From Rotaria sp. Silwood1 (Eukaryota > Rotifera > Eurotatoria > Philodinida > Philodinidae): a DNA stretch of 64,000 nt. A model generated the notes under the pieces. That model was not told where the DNA came from. It saw only the letters and a list, made by a program, of their open reading frames with translations, and searched no databases. Made by a program: the position numbers and the translations under genes. Shown here one piece after another: positions 40,652-52,200 of this stretch (position 1 is its first letter; each line of letters begins with the position of its first letter). The stretch spans positions 1,165,267 to 1,229,266 of the forward strand of contig CAJNOP010000018.1 of NCBI GenBank assembly GCA_905250075.1. Reading direction: 5' to 3'.

Positions 40652-42151
40652 ATTCGTGACCGACAAGTCTGATAAAAAAATACAATAATAAAGACAATGT
40701 TTTGATAGTTCTTAGAGCTGTAACATTAACAAACAAGCATCTCGCTTAATGATCCGTAAAACTATGTTCAGTAAATGAGTGCATAAATTGTTAGCATAGT
40801 TCTCAGTTTGCTCATATAACAGTCTTCAGAATTTGTCAGCGTATGTTAATAATATGTACGATCTAGAGCGGTGACATTAGATTCATCGACGTAAAAAAGA
40901 TTCCATTCTAATGTCAACGAATCACTCAGTGCTGGTCATATCTCATCCTGGCCAGTTTCCTCCTCAGAGAAGAAAAACGACAGGTAATCTCATACTCTCA
41001 TTATATAACAAGAATTTTACTGCATCTTATCAAATAACTCGCATAGAAAAAAAAACAGACAATGACAGAAACGTGTATGCTCAGATAAAACATTGATAAA
41101 CTTGCTTAGTTGTTTGACAACATCGATGTTGTCATATAAACAAAAGGTAAAGTGCTTCTTTCTTGTCACATAAAAGTAATATCAAGAATGGTTTCTAACA
41201 TCAGTATCTTTCTACTCTCCATAGTATAAGTTCTGGAACTCAATTTAAAACAAACTTTCATCTGTTATAACAAGCAATGCAGCAGCACCAGACTTTTTAA
41301 GAAGCGTTGATTTTACCGACCTCACAAGTCATACTTTTACTTTTTGATTTCATAGACAATTACTTTTTTTCGTTTATCGTCGTCATTAGTAATCATATGT
41401 GTATTGACAGAATAGAACGAAAGAATCGAAGAGAAAAACAGAACCAAACACAAGTATTTTTGAGCACGTAGCCAGATAAAATTGAGGCAGGGGTGGCACT
41501 TTTGCTTTCTTTCTAAAAAAAAGGAAAAGAAGTTGAAAAATTTTCTTTTTTCTTTTTCGCATTATAAAAGAGTGAGTCGATTTTCCTATGGTGTTCTATA
41601 AAGAAAAAATAATACAAAAAGTGAAAGAAAATAACAAGAAGCTATTAAAAAAACGAAATAACTCAAAAAGAAAATGAAAACTACGCTGCACAGCTCACGT
41701 TTATGAATGCTTAAAGAAGCGTAAGCGTTTGTCCTGTCTATAATGAGAGAGCAGGAAGTTAAAGTTACTTGCTAGTTACGTTACCAAATAATTAGCAACG
41801 GAAGTGGGTGTATGTGTTGATGTTAGTGCTCTTTTCAATAATATCCACACCTTCTGTTTCAATTATCTTTAATCCTTAGATTCCCATCATAGGAAAACAG
41901 ATACAGATGTGTTATGATGATTTTTCGCAACATAATGTATAAAAAATGATTACCTAATCTCTTAGAATGAAACAATAAAGAATGCTGTAGAATCCTCCCA
42001 AACTATCTGTAAAGGATATATACATATATATTTAGTCAATCAACGATAAAGTTCTGGAAGAATCTAATCTGAGTCTATCTGAATTGAACCCAGTAGAAAT
42101 ACGTTGAGCACTCCAAAAATTTTTTCGCCCGCTTCTTCTAAAAGCCTTAGT

Positions 42152-43417
42152 TTGGGTTCAAGTATTCTGTTATAATGCTTAGACATATTTAGGATTATGG
42201 GCAAAATTTCAGACTTATAGGTCTTATCCTTTACTATTGTCCATCATTTCTTTTACGTTAGTAACATTCCGCTTTCTGTACGCTACATAACGGGTGACTT
42301 ATAATAAATGACAGAACTTTGCATTTCATATTTTCATCCCTAAAAACATTTTATTAAAAAAAAAACAAATACACCAGAAGATGCAGCGTGAAAAGCTCTA
42401 CAATCTACAATGTAAAGCTTATCTTAATTGTGTGCTTTTTGTTTCAAAATAAACAATATTCTAAGCAACCAATTTTCGACGCTGCTGCGAAAAGTAATCC
42501 GGAGAATTTTGCTTCTTTTTGAAAATAAAAAGTACACAATTAAAATAATCTGTTCTTTCTAAATTATAGAGCTTTTCACGCTGCATCTTTCGTCATATTC
42601 TGTTTTTTTTCTAAGAAAGCATATTGATTGATAAAAAGATGAAATACGAAAAAAGGAAGTCTTTGCTCGTATAGAATTTTTGCAGCGTCGAAAACTGGTT
42701 ACTCAGAATTTTGTTTTTTTTTAAAAACAAAAGGTCCATATATGATATGAATTGTTCTTTGCAAATTGTAGAGTTTTTCACGCTACATCTTGTGATGTAT
42801 TTTGTTTTTTTTGTTAAACTAAAACATCAGGTGATAAATTAGAAAAAACACGCGTTTGCCGCATACGCAAAAACCGACTTTTTTGCAGCGTCGAAACTTA
42901 ATCGTTCAGGATTTTGTCAATTTTGCAAACAAAAAAAATGCAGCTATAAAATACTCAGTCTTATATAAATTGTAGAGCTTTTTATGCTGCATTTGATGGT
43001 CTGTTTTTTTTTGTTTAATAGAAAATATCAGGTAAAACAAAGATGACATAAGAAAAAACGAAGTGATCTCTTATCAAAAAAAAGTATTGATTTCGCAGCA
43101 TCGAAATTTTATTATTCAGAACTTTGTCAATTTTTGAACTCTAAAAAGGCAACTGTAAAATTAGTTGTCCTATGTAAATTGTAGAGCTTTTCATGCTACG
43201 TCTCCTGATATATTTTGTTTTTTAAATAGAATATATTTAGGAGTCAAAATATGAGATGCAAAATTCTCCCATCTATTACGATTCATTAGTTAGCAAATCG
43301 CATGCACCTAGCGTAAAAGAAATGATGGACAACAGCAAAAAAGAAGAATTGTAAGTCTGAAATTTTGCCCATAATCCTAAATATGTTTAAGCATTATAAC
43401 AGAATACTTGAACCCAA
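42152..43417. mobile_element. Foldback-like non-autonomous element with long inverted repeats
   Basis: The outer ends are inverted copies: TGGGTTCAAGTATTCTGTTA from 42152 and its complement ending at 43417. The match runs inward about 240 nt per arm (42152-42404 against about 43175-43417), at first near-identical and weaker inside. The inner part of each arm is itself a unit of a ~200-bp tandem repeat. Long inverted repeats made of tandem units with no transposase resemble Drosophila FB elements. It may be mobilised by a DNA transposase elsewhere. Target-site duplications were not clear by eye. Confidence 0.8.
42379..43215 (+). repeat. ~200-bp tandem repeats inside the Foldback-like element
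   Basis: GAGCTTTTCACGCTGCATCT-like cores recur near 42569, 42768, 42969 and 43181, each followed ~115 nt later by a GCAGCGTCGAAA-like core (about 42681, 42884, 43094). This gives a period of 200-210 bp and four diverged units. A fifth, inverted copy (42379-42480) meets the first unit at a palindrome centre near 42481 (GACGCTGCTGCGAAAA). The divergence shows the array is not newly expanded. Confidence 0.8.
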
Positions 43418-43423
43418 GGATTT

Positions 43424-43639
43424 GGGCGTGGATGTGGGTGTGGGTGTGGATGGGTGTGGATGGGTGTGGGGTTTAGTGTGTGGTGTGGGTGTGTGGGTGT
43501 GAGATGTGGGTGTGGGGTATGGGTGTGTGGGTGTGGGTGTGACTTTGCATGTGGATGTACTATTCATTAGAAACCCACAACCACACTCCATGCCCACACA
43601 GCCACAACTCACCCCACCACGCACCCACACCCGCACCCT
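43424..43639. repeat. interstitial telomere-like G-rich/C-rich repeats
   Basis: 43424-43541 is almost pure variants of TGTGGG/GGGTGTGG on the plus strand. After a ~30-nt spacer, 43573-43639 is the complementary CCCACA type. As I recall, the bdelloid Adineta vaga has TGTGGG telomeric repeats. A head-to-head G-rich/C-rich pair beside a mobile element could mark healed breakage or capture of telomeric DNA. A simple GT-rich microsatellite is the plain alternative. Open frames across it are artefacts. Confidence 0.7.
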
Positions 43640-44241
43640 AACTGCGAATTCAGACACCATTGAAAGAGAACATTATTATTCTGCAGCAGTCGACATTGAA
43701 ATTTTGCGGTATGTAAAACTGTTGAAAATGCAATATCTGATACTGTGGTTTATTCTCATAATCAGATATGATTTAAAAACCACAGATTTCAGTGTTTGAA
43801 ATACTGTAGGTCACTATGATTCAAACTCTAACTCTCAAAACTGTGGCTTTTCTTAGTCCGAACAGAAGCCAAACAATAAACGAAGTTTCACTTCAAAAAC
43901 GACTTATCACTTTGGTAGATTTCTACATCAGTGATTCTTTTTTCAAATTTTCTCATTTTATTGTTGAATTTATTTTCTGCGTCAGAAGCTTTGTTTGAAG
44001 CAGTTTCTTGATCGATGTAAATCTAGTATTGGTTTTTTGCAACAACAATATTTATCTTTGGTAATACTTACATCCTAGAGTATGTTCTTACTAAATCCGA
44101 TGAGCTACTATTAAGTTTCTATTTACTATCAAACATGAATTACTGATGATCTGTCGATAAATATTCAGGGCAATAAAAAGATGTTTTTTGTTACTTGCAT
44201 CTCATCGCGCCTTTCGCAGAGTAACGAACTATTTGGCAAAA

Positions 44242-45132
44242 ATGATTCGTTTAGTATTGGTTATGTAAGTCTGTGTGTAGAATTAAATCAATAATATCAT
44301 TTTGCTTTTTCTTAGATGGTGTATGCTTTCTTGTAACGCAGGTATGATTTGAAATAAATTTGCTTTTTTATTTACTTGAAGGTTGAACTAAAAACATATT
44401 TTGTGATTGAAGCCTTACAACCTTCTCCGCGATCTTATTGCATTCCACGACCAAGTGATGTACCATGCTCAAGAAATTATGATTGTGAATGCTATTCAAT
44501 GGCAATGGGAGGAAACATATGTGCCAATTCAATGGTTTCTTGCTCGGATCTGACATCATGCAATCCGGATGGCGTCACATGTTCTCAACCAAATACAATC
44601 TGTGTAACAAATAGTCGATGCCATCGACGCGTTTGTTATCCGATTATTATGGCTGATTCGCAAATACAGTGTCCTCCACCAGAACCAGGTCAGTAGCTCA
44701 ATAACTATCTATCCGAATGTAGTATGTAGGAATATTCTAGCAACAACAACAAAGGCTCCTCTTCCTCCTCAATGTTGGAATTATACGTTGAACACGGATG
44801 AAACTCGACATGTGACATCAACTTCAACACCGAAATGTGACCCTAACGAGTTTGGTTATTTACCTCAGTGGGTAAGATTTTCAGGTGCAGCTGGAACAAT
44901 GATGGCTACTAGTATAGTGTCTCCAAATCGTTGTGGTGCATATTACACTGGTTATTACACAGGATCGATGCCGACACAGCCTGGTGAAACCGTGTCAGGA
45001 AATGTATGTTACAATTGGTCTACTAATACCTGTTATATGTCTAATACAATATCGGTCACAAATTGTAATAGTTTTTTTGTTTATGCCCTTGTTCGAGCAC
45101 CAAACTGCTCTGGGCGATATTGTACCGTTTGA
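44242..45132 (+). CDS. secreted Cys-rich protein with uromodulin-type D8C domain
   Basis: Four exons (44242-44264, 44316-44341, 44413-44688, 44741-45132) join in frame to 238 aa. The first two are only 23 and 26 nt. Splicing them onto exon 3 yields MIRLVLVIWCMLSCNA, a typical signal peptide, which supports the model strongly. Next comes a Cys-rich segment, then a Thr/Pro linker (ATTTKAPLPP). The C-terminal half matches D8C: WVRFSGAAG, RCGAYYTGY, VCYNWS, SFFVYAL, Cys near the end, as in uromodulin, GP2 and OIT3. There is no membrane anchor or ZP domain, so it is likely a soluble extracellular protein of unknown role. AATAAA at 45202-45207. Confidence 0.82.
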
Positions 45133-46879
45133 ATAGCTGACAAAAAAAATCTACAAATACCTTAAGAGTGTGCGACTATATATATACTCATTGGTCTTCA
45201 AAATAAATTTGAATGCACTTACTTATTTTCGTATCGAATGCAGACTAACTTCAGTGATATAAAATTTATGCCAATTCATCAAAGACCATATAAGCAAATC
45301 TGTGATCTTGTATTACATACCTGTTCATAAATGAACATAACCATGCTTCATAGTATTCTCTTTACTCTTTCTAACACAACTTATGTTTTTCTGGCACATT
45401 TCTTTAGGTGAACGTATTTCCAAAACGAAATGCTAATCTGTGACTAACTTTACCTAGGCACAGCAGTACAAGTAAAAACAAATATGAAAATAAATTAACT
45501 TGAATAAATAATTGAGAAAAATTAGAATGCTCGATTAAGTGATTCCCAATGTTGATCTAGTATGTTTTAATTGTTGGTTACTAGATTGCAATGAATATCA
45601 ATTGAATTCTTCATATAACTTTGACGTTCATAAATAACTTTCATCTTCAAAATGACCCAATGTTTTCTATTCGCAGTGATGACAACGTGTTGCATTCACA
45701 CTCTCTTAAAAGCACGAAAAAAAAGGCATTTCAAATGAAGACACAACCATTCAGATTAATCTATTTCAAATTCATTAGTTTTTTAACATAAAAATACTGA
45801 AAGTCAGATTTCGAAATACTTTAGCCTTTGGTCTATTTTGATCAGATAAAAACTCCAAGTATTTTCGCTATTTTTTAATAAACATCTAATCTTAGGATAA
45901 AACTATTTCAGAAACATCACTTTAGTTCATCATAATAATGAGTATTTTGTAATGAATATTGTCTTCATTTCAATGAATTTTTAAATTGACTTTTTCTTTA
46001 GATATTGATTATAATTAAAATAGCAGCCTTTTTTCTTCAAATTTTATTTTCAAAATTTATCAAAACAATGAATGATGATTATTCCTTTATTTTCCTGAAT
46101 TTTGTTAATATTGGAAAATCTGTTCTTGATTTTGTTTGGTAATCATAAATGAATGGAGTCAAGTTATTTTTTCATCATATAGGTCATTGAGGTACTTTAT
46201 TCCGTCAATCGTTATAAATTGATCTTGATAAATCATTGACAAATAAAGAAAGCGCTTCATAACTACATATCAATATTTTGACAATAAACCAACGTAGAAA
46301 AATATACGCATAACTAATATATTAAAAGCTTTGAATAATAAACAGTACCTATGCCACAATAAACGGTCGAACATCGTTGGTTGACCGCAGTTTTTCTACT
46401 TCAAGTGTATGAGTTGGTGATATGCAGAGATGTATTTTACCCATGAATTCACACTCACAATTAAAGCTAAACTCTTGAAGTTCATCACATAAGACACTAC
46501 TCAATTAGATAAATATCATCTGTCAATCATGTCACATTCTTTCTTGAATCAGAACGGCAAAGTAACCACAGCGTCGTCTATCATTCGAAAATCAAATGTA
46601 CATACACTAGCAATACATCTAGTAAAGTTAATAGAACTCAAATTCAATAAATTGATCTATATAAAAATGAAATATATTCTCTTATGTGTATTATCAAGTT
46701 CATTTACAGATCTTTAATCAGATTTATTTCTTTAAATAAGATCAGTCGGAATGCTTGGAATAATGATGTAAAACATAAAGTAAAACAAAATAAAAATTTC
46801 GATTTCAAACACAAAAAAAAGTAGAACAAAATTGATTGTTCAATCGACCTGACTAGCCATAACAGAAAAAGTATCGATC
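45133..46879. other. intergenic between convergent genes, no supported gene
   Basis: The 3' ends of the D8C gene and the MFSD12-like gene face each other. Apart from poly(A) hexamers (45202-45207 plus strand; 46723-46728 minus strand) I see nothing structured. The frame at 46529-46717 lacks any motif. Confidence 0.6.
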
Positions 46880-48605
46880 TCAAGCTATTAATGGACTCTG
46901 TTCATTATTTTCATTTTCATTAGAGACTGCATTTGTGGTATGGATCTCGTTTTGTCCTTCTTGAATTATTTCATGACGATTACCACCTACATTAGTTTTC
47001 CATATACTTAATATCATTAGAATCGTTAAAGTTGCAACACCAACTGGTATAAACGTTAATATATATCTATAATATAATGCACATCTAGTTGTTGAAGCTA
47101 ATATACATGGATTGCACTGTTGAATAACAGCAATAACTATGCCATTAGCAAGTTTATCGGTAAATGACATTATTCCATACACAAATGCTCCACATTCTGT
47201 ATTTAAACCAATTAAATCTGATGCTAGTGAAAAAGAACAAATATTTGTTGTTGATGTTCCAATACCAAGTAAAACACAAGCTGATATTAATGCTATTTCA
47301 ATTCGTAGATTATCTTTTAAATCAAAAATAAACCAAAATAATATTGTACTAGATAATGTAAAACAAAGGCCAAAGATAATAGTCGGTTTTCTACCTAATC
47401 TTTTATTTATTGCACGCATAGGAAAAGATGCAAGTAAACCACTAACATAAGAACATAATGGAGCAATAGCAACAAATACTCGATTTAATGTTGAGATTGT
47501 ATCAATTATATACAATGGAAGAAATACCTTAAAAAGAAAAATAGGATGAGAAAATTCTATATAAAATATTTGCTATTATAATAAAGAAGTGTGTGATTTA
47601 ATTTTCCTGAGTTCACACATGATGAGAACTTGAAATTTCTGACTTTAGATTACGAAAGTACATACTAATCTTTTTTATTCGAAGTACATATAATATAGAC
47701 ATACTCTATATTCACCTGTGTAACATTGAGAATAACTCTCGCACACATCCAAATAAATGTACATTGATAAAATTCTTTTTCACGTAAAAATTTTTTCCAT
47801 GTCATTCGTTTTAATCTTCCACTAGATGTTAATGATAATTGCAAACGATATTCTGTTTCTTCAGCTGGTTGTTCAGATTCTTTTAAACCAACATGAAATA
47901 TAATCATACAAATAAGACCAATACCAACAACAATAAATGCTAATGTACGAAATATAGGTGCATCAGCTGATGTTATATCGGTTTCATCATTACTTGGATG
48001 AAAACCTAATAAAACACTAGCCATTGTATAAACAAATATATTTGATATAACAGTCCAAGCATAACGATATGAATTAAGTGCAACACGTTCACCATCTTTA
48101 TGTGTTAATTCATTAATCATTGCTCTAGTTAAAATATAAATTCTACTTTCGTACTTTGATATAAATAAAACACTTACAAATGTGTAATTTGTGAACATGA
48201 CCAACCAAATTGAAAAATAATAATAAACATTGTATAATAAATAAATTTTGCCCATAAATCACTATATTTACAACCAACACATAAATTAAAACAAAATGGA
48301 AATGAACTAAGTACACAAATAACACCAATAAGATGCCAAGTTTTTCGTCTTCCATAATGAAATAAACCAGTTCGTGCACGATCAGATTCAAAACCAACAA
48401 ATGTTGTTGATATAGCATCAGCTATTTGTCCAATTAAAAGTAAATAACCAGCGGATGCATTTGAAAAATTTACAACACGATGATAAAATACAAGTAAATA
48501 TGAAAACCACATTGATGCACTAAGATCATTTAGAATATGACCAACACTATAAGCAAATTTAGATCGTTTTGAAACCACATCCTGTTCGGATATGACCACC
48601 TCCAT
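46880..48605 (-). CDS. MFSD12: major facilitator superfamily transporter, MFSD12-like
   Basis: Three exons (48178-48605, 47716-48124, 46880-47527) join in frame to 494 aa, close to the family norm. The signature blocks match MFSD12: YSVGHILNDLSASMWFSYLL at the start, GQIADAISTTFVGFESDR, RRKTWHLIG, FQFGWSCSQITHL, LNSYRYAWTVISNI, CGAFVYGIMSFTDKLANG and a Cys-Pro after it. About 12 hydrophobic helices are present. MFSD12 sits in lysosome and melanosome membranes and is needed for cysteine import there. The C-terminal tail is Asn/Glu-rich and ends EQSPLIA, a possible acidic-dileucine-like sorting signal. An acceptor-like TTTATAG (AG 48613-48612) lies 6 nt before the ATG. Confidence 0.93.
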
Positions 48606-49294
48606 GATAATCTATAAATATATGAATAGAAATGAATCAGTAATAAAGAAAACAAAAATGAACTCTTTCTATTATTGAAAATAAGGAAAAATACAAAATA
48701 AATTAACAGTACAATTCGTATCCTCATTAGTTCAAAAAGAAACATCTTTAATTCAATCTTTTATATTTAATAAATCATCATGATAAGAATAATCTTTCTT
48801 TCAATAAATTCTTAGACAATCAATAGAAGTTCGTAAACGTTTCAATTGTTAGATAGTAAAAAAAAAGAATGTATATTACTAGACAGAGTCTAGTCAATTA
48901 CTCTGTTAATCATTCAATAGGAAAAAAAAAGACGAAGATTATATTTTATAATTCACCATTCGTCACGATCTCACACATGTTTTTTGATACAGAAAAAAAA
49001 AAGAAAGAATCAAGCACAAACACACACACACAAACACACGCATAGAAAGTTAATCGAATTACCGGTTGAGTTTTTCAGAACAACAAAAAAGAAGAAAGTT
49101 TTTCCATAAGATACGATATATGCTAGCAAATGAAAAAGATTATAAATAAATGAATGATATCAGTGAGTACATACACATAAGACATGAATAAAGAAATCAA
49201 TATATATTGCAACAAAAATCTATCACAGAAAAAAAAGAAAAGAATTCATCTAGAGTTAGAAAAAGAAAGAATCTCATTTTTTTTTCGTTTAACT
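48606..49294. other. intergenic between two minus-strand genes
   Basis: Holds the MFSD12 5' region (with the acceptor-like site at 48612-48613) and the DNAJC13 3' UTR. A CA repeat lies at about 49017-49041. The minus-strand frames here are low complexity. Nothing else is seen. Confidence 0.6.
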
Positions 49295-52200
49295 TTATTG
49301 ATCGACTAAAGGTGGTGGAACAGTCATGTTTTGCTTCCCTGCTGTTGTTGACGATACAGATGATGTTAAATAACCAGCGATTTGTGGACCAACTGAACCA
49401 CCAGTTATTGCTTGCATATGTGATGATGTTTGAATAAATAAATCATGTCGTTGATCTTTATAATCATTCCATACAGTTGATGATTGAAGTATACTTAATA
49501 CTTGTTCACCATAAACTAATGATTCAGCCATTAATTTACATGAATCAACAAGATGTGCTTTACATGAACCAGGTTTTTCAACATCAGCTAATGGTTGATT
49601 AAGTAATGTAAGAATATGTTCAATTAATTGGCAACGTAACGCATCTTTGATAAATTCATCAGGTGTACCAGGTGGTGGAGTACGAAATAAGTCATGTAAA
49701 CTTTCAGCAATGAGTCCTTGAAATAAAAAAATAACACTAAGAATTTAAGACATGAAAAAAAAATAAGGAAGAAGTTTATACTAGCCTTTACATTTCCAGA
49801 GATTAATTAATTCATATATGAAATGATGAAATACAAATTATGAAATAGTCAATATATTAAAATTATCTATTTAGAGTCATTATTTAAAACTAAGTTTGGC
49901 ATACATAATAAAATAATGTTCACGATTTCAAATATTGTGATATCAATCAAATGAACAATTTTTTTAAGATAATATTCTCTCCGTGTCAGATTAAATCTAA
50001 TGAGAAGTGATGTTCTCATCAGATACTTACTCCTCAAAAATGTGTTCATGTCATTTGTCTTAAAATTCGTGATAAATGATTACAACTCAAGTCATATCAG
50101 AAACCCATCATGTAGTGTTTCTAATCTCCAAGAGCACTAATGATAGTTGAACTATGAACTGTATTTTGCAATAGTTTATATGTATATTGCTAACTTAATG
50201 TATACCATAAAAATGAAACAGTAATTTTAACGTGAGTTTAGGATAAAAAAAATACGGGGTTTGTATATAATCGTAAACAACTATGCTGCGTTGTATAAAA
50301 TCACATTTTGACGGTTCATTCAGTTGAGTATTATGATCATAGATCTCCATAACAGTACACCACACAAAGAATCAAAGATGCCAAACCTTTAAAGCAAAAC
50401 GAAGAACTCACTGTGTGATCTTCATATACGAAGGCAGTAAACAAGCGTTTCTGTCTTTGCAAATTATCATATTTCTTTCAAAACAACACGGATACATACG
50501 ATTGTGATATAGAATTATGCAAGCCATCGTGTTTTTCAAAACTATTCAACAAGATGGCGAGAAAATTTAACAACTTGTTGAGAATGATTTTTAAGCTATC
50601 GCACGGATATCTCATCTGTTTACATTTTTCTTTATCAACGCAAATTATACGCCACACATTTTTTTTATAGCTGTAACACATCATGATTATTTGTCTTCTA
50701 TTTAAAATAATTATTATTCTCGAGTTACTTATTAACAACGAAAACTAATCTTTGAATTTTCAGGAGCACAAGATTCTTTCCAAGTATTTCAATAATTTTA
50801 ACTTATTTTAAACAAATAAAGTAAAAATTTTCAAAAGAAAATGTTTACATACCAAGCTGGTCACGTCTTGTTTCCATAGCTTGTCTAAATCCATTAATAA
50901 TTTGCGGACATTTTGTTGAAAATGTTTGTAAACAAACTTCCGATTTACAAAGTGCAAAAAGAACTTTAATTGCTGATGCAACTATAGCACCGTTACTTTT
51001 ACACTCTAATGCTTGAACAATTGATGGTAAAAATCCAATTGATGGTAAATGTTCACATAATGTTGGTTGAGCATGTAATAATTGGATTAAACATTGAGTT
51101 AACATTTCAAATTCATCTGTATGTGACATAAGAAGTTGTTCTGGTTGTCTAAAAAAACAAACAAATGAACTTGTTTCAGTACACTTCGAGCTACAGCTTT
51201 CAGATTACACCTATTTAAATGAGAGTTCCTTACTGCTTCGGATAAAGAACAATTTTGTTTAATTGTAATTTTATTTTTATGGCCTTCAAAATCTCAAAAC
51301 TCGAAAGACCATGATTTCTTTGACATTGAAGGTTGAATACAAATTATCACAAAGAAATAGGTTCGTATGTAAAAACTAATGTTGAGAAAAATGCACGAAC
51401 ATTGTTTTGTAGATTCACTCGAAAAAAAATTTGAAATGAGCATAAAATATCGTTATATTAGGTGCCAATCGACATTCATTTGGAGTCTTATCGGATTGCT
51501 TTCTAATTATACGTAGGTATCGTAATTACAATAGAGCTTGTAATTTTTCTGTAAAGATAGTCTTGGCCTTTCCTCTGGAGTGATCTAGAAACTGAGCATG
51601 ATTTCTGAACGAATCTTTTAAAATTAAAAGTCCCTCTTGCAAATATCAAACTAGATTACTTTAAGGGTTATGTACATATGTAGTTCTGCGACAAATAGCA
51701 GTAAAAAAGAATATTCGCTGATAAATTATCTGAAATGTTTATTCTTTTTGTAGTAGTACCATGTGCAAGTGAGAATAAAGGGTGGATGTGAGTCTTTTTG
51801 CACCAGTGGTGCAAATATCGGGTTCCGATCCTAGGTAACTGGTACCTGCTGTGGATTTCTGTTCTTAGAAATGTATTGGTATAGCTTATTTGTCTGCTTC
51901 ATTCGACCATTTTTTGCTTTCTTCCTATATATTTATCTCTAAAAGTATCTTCTGTTTAGAAAAATCGATTCTTTACATACTTTGTATGTGTAGTCCATCG
52001 ACTAAGTAATTCAGTAAGAAATTCTTTTGGTCGTCGTACAACCCAACCAGGATTAGCAATTAATAAACGAACATAAACTCCTCCAACTAATAATTCATTT
52101 TGTCTAATTCGTTGTGTTTCTTCATCATCACCTAATAATTGATATGCATCATCAATAGACCATTTTGTTTCTGTTGGTGCAATACGTTGTTTTAAATAGA

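Larger units (their letters stand above)
40669..44241. other. intergenic between divergent genes, repeat-rich
   Basis: This separates the minus-strand ART from the plus-strand D8C gene. It contains the Foldback-like element (42152-43417) and telomere-like repeats (43424-43639), listed separately. The rest (40669-42150 and 43640-44241) shows no coding signal; small frames at 40911 and 43816 have no motifs. Confidence 0.6.

Noticed and set aside
36783-40670. bacterial contamination as the source of the ART-ARH segment
   Set aside because: Both genes have GT-AG introns or donors, and the ART is of the animal/bdelloid ARTC type, so this is nuclear animal DNA.
43394-43799. overlapping frames on both strands rich in Val-Gly-Cys and Thr-Pro-His
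   Set aside because: They are translations of the GTGGGT/CCCACA repeats.
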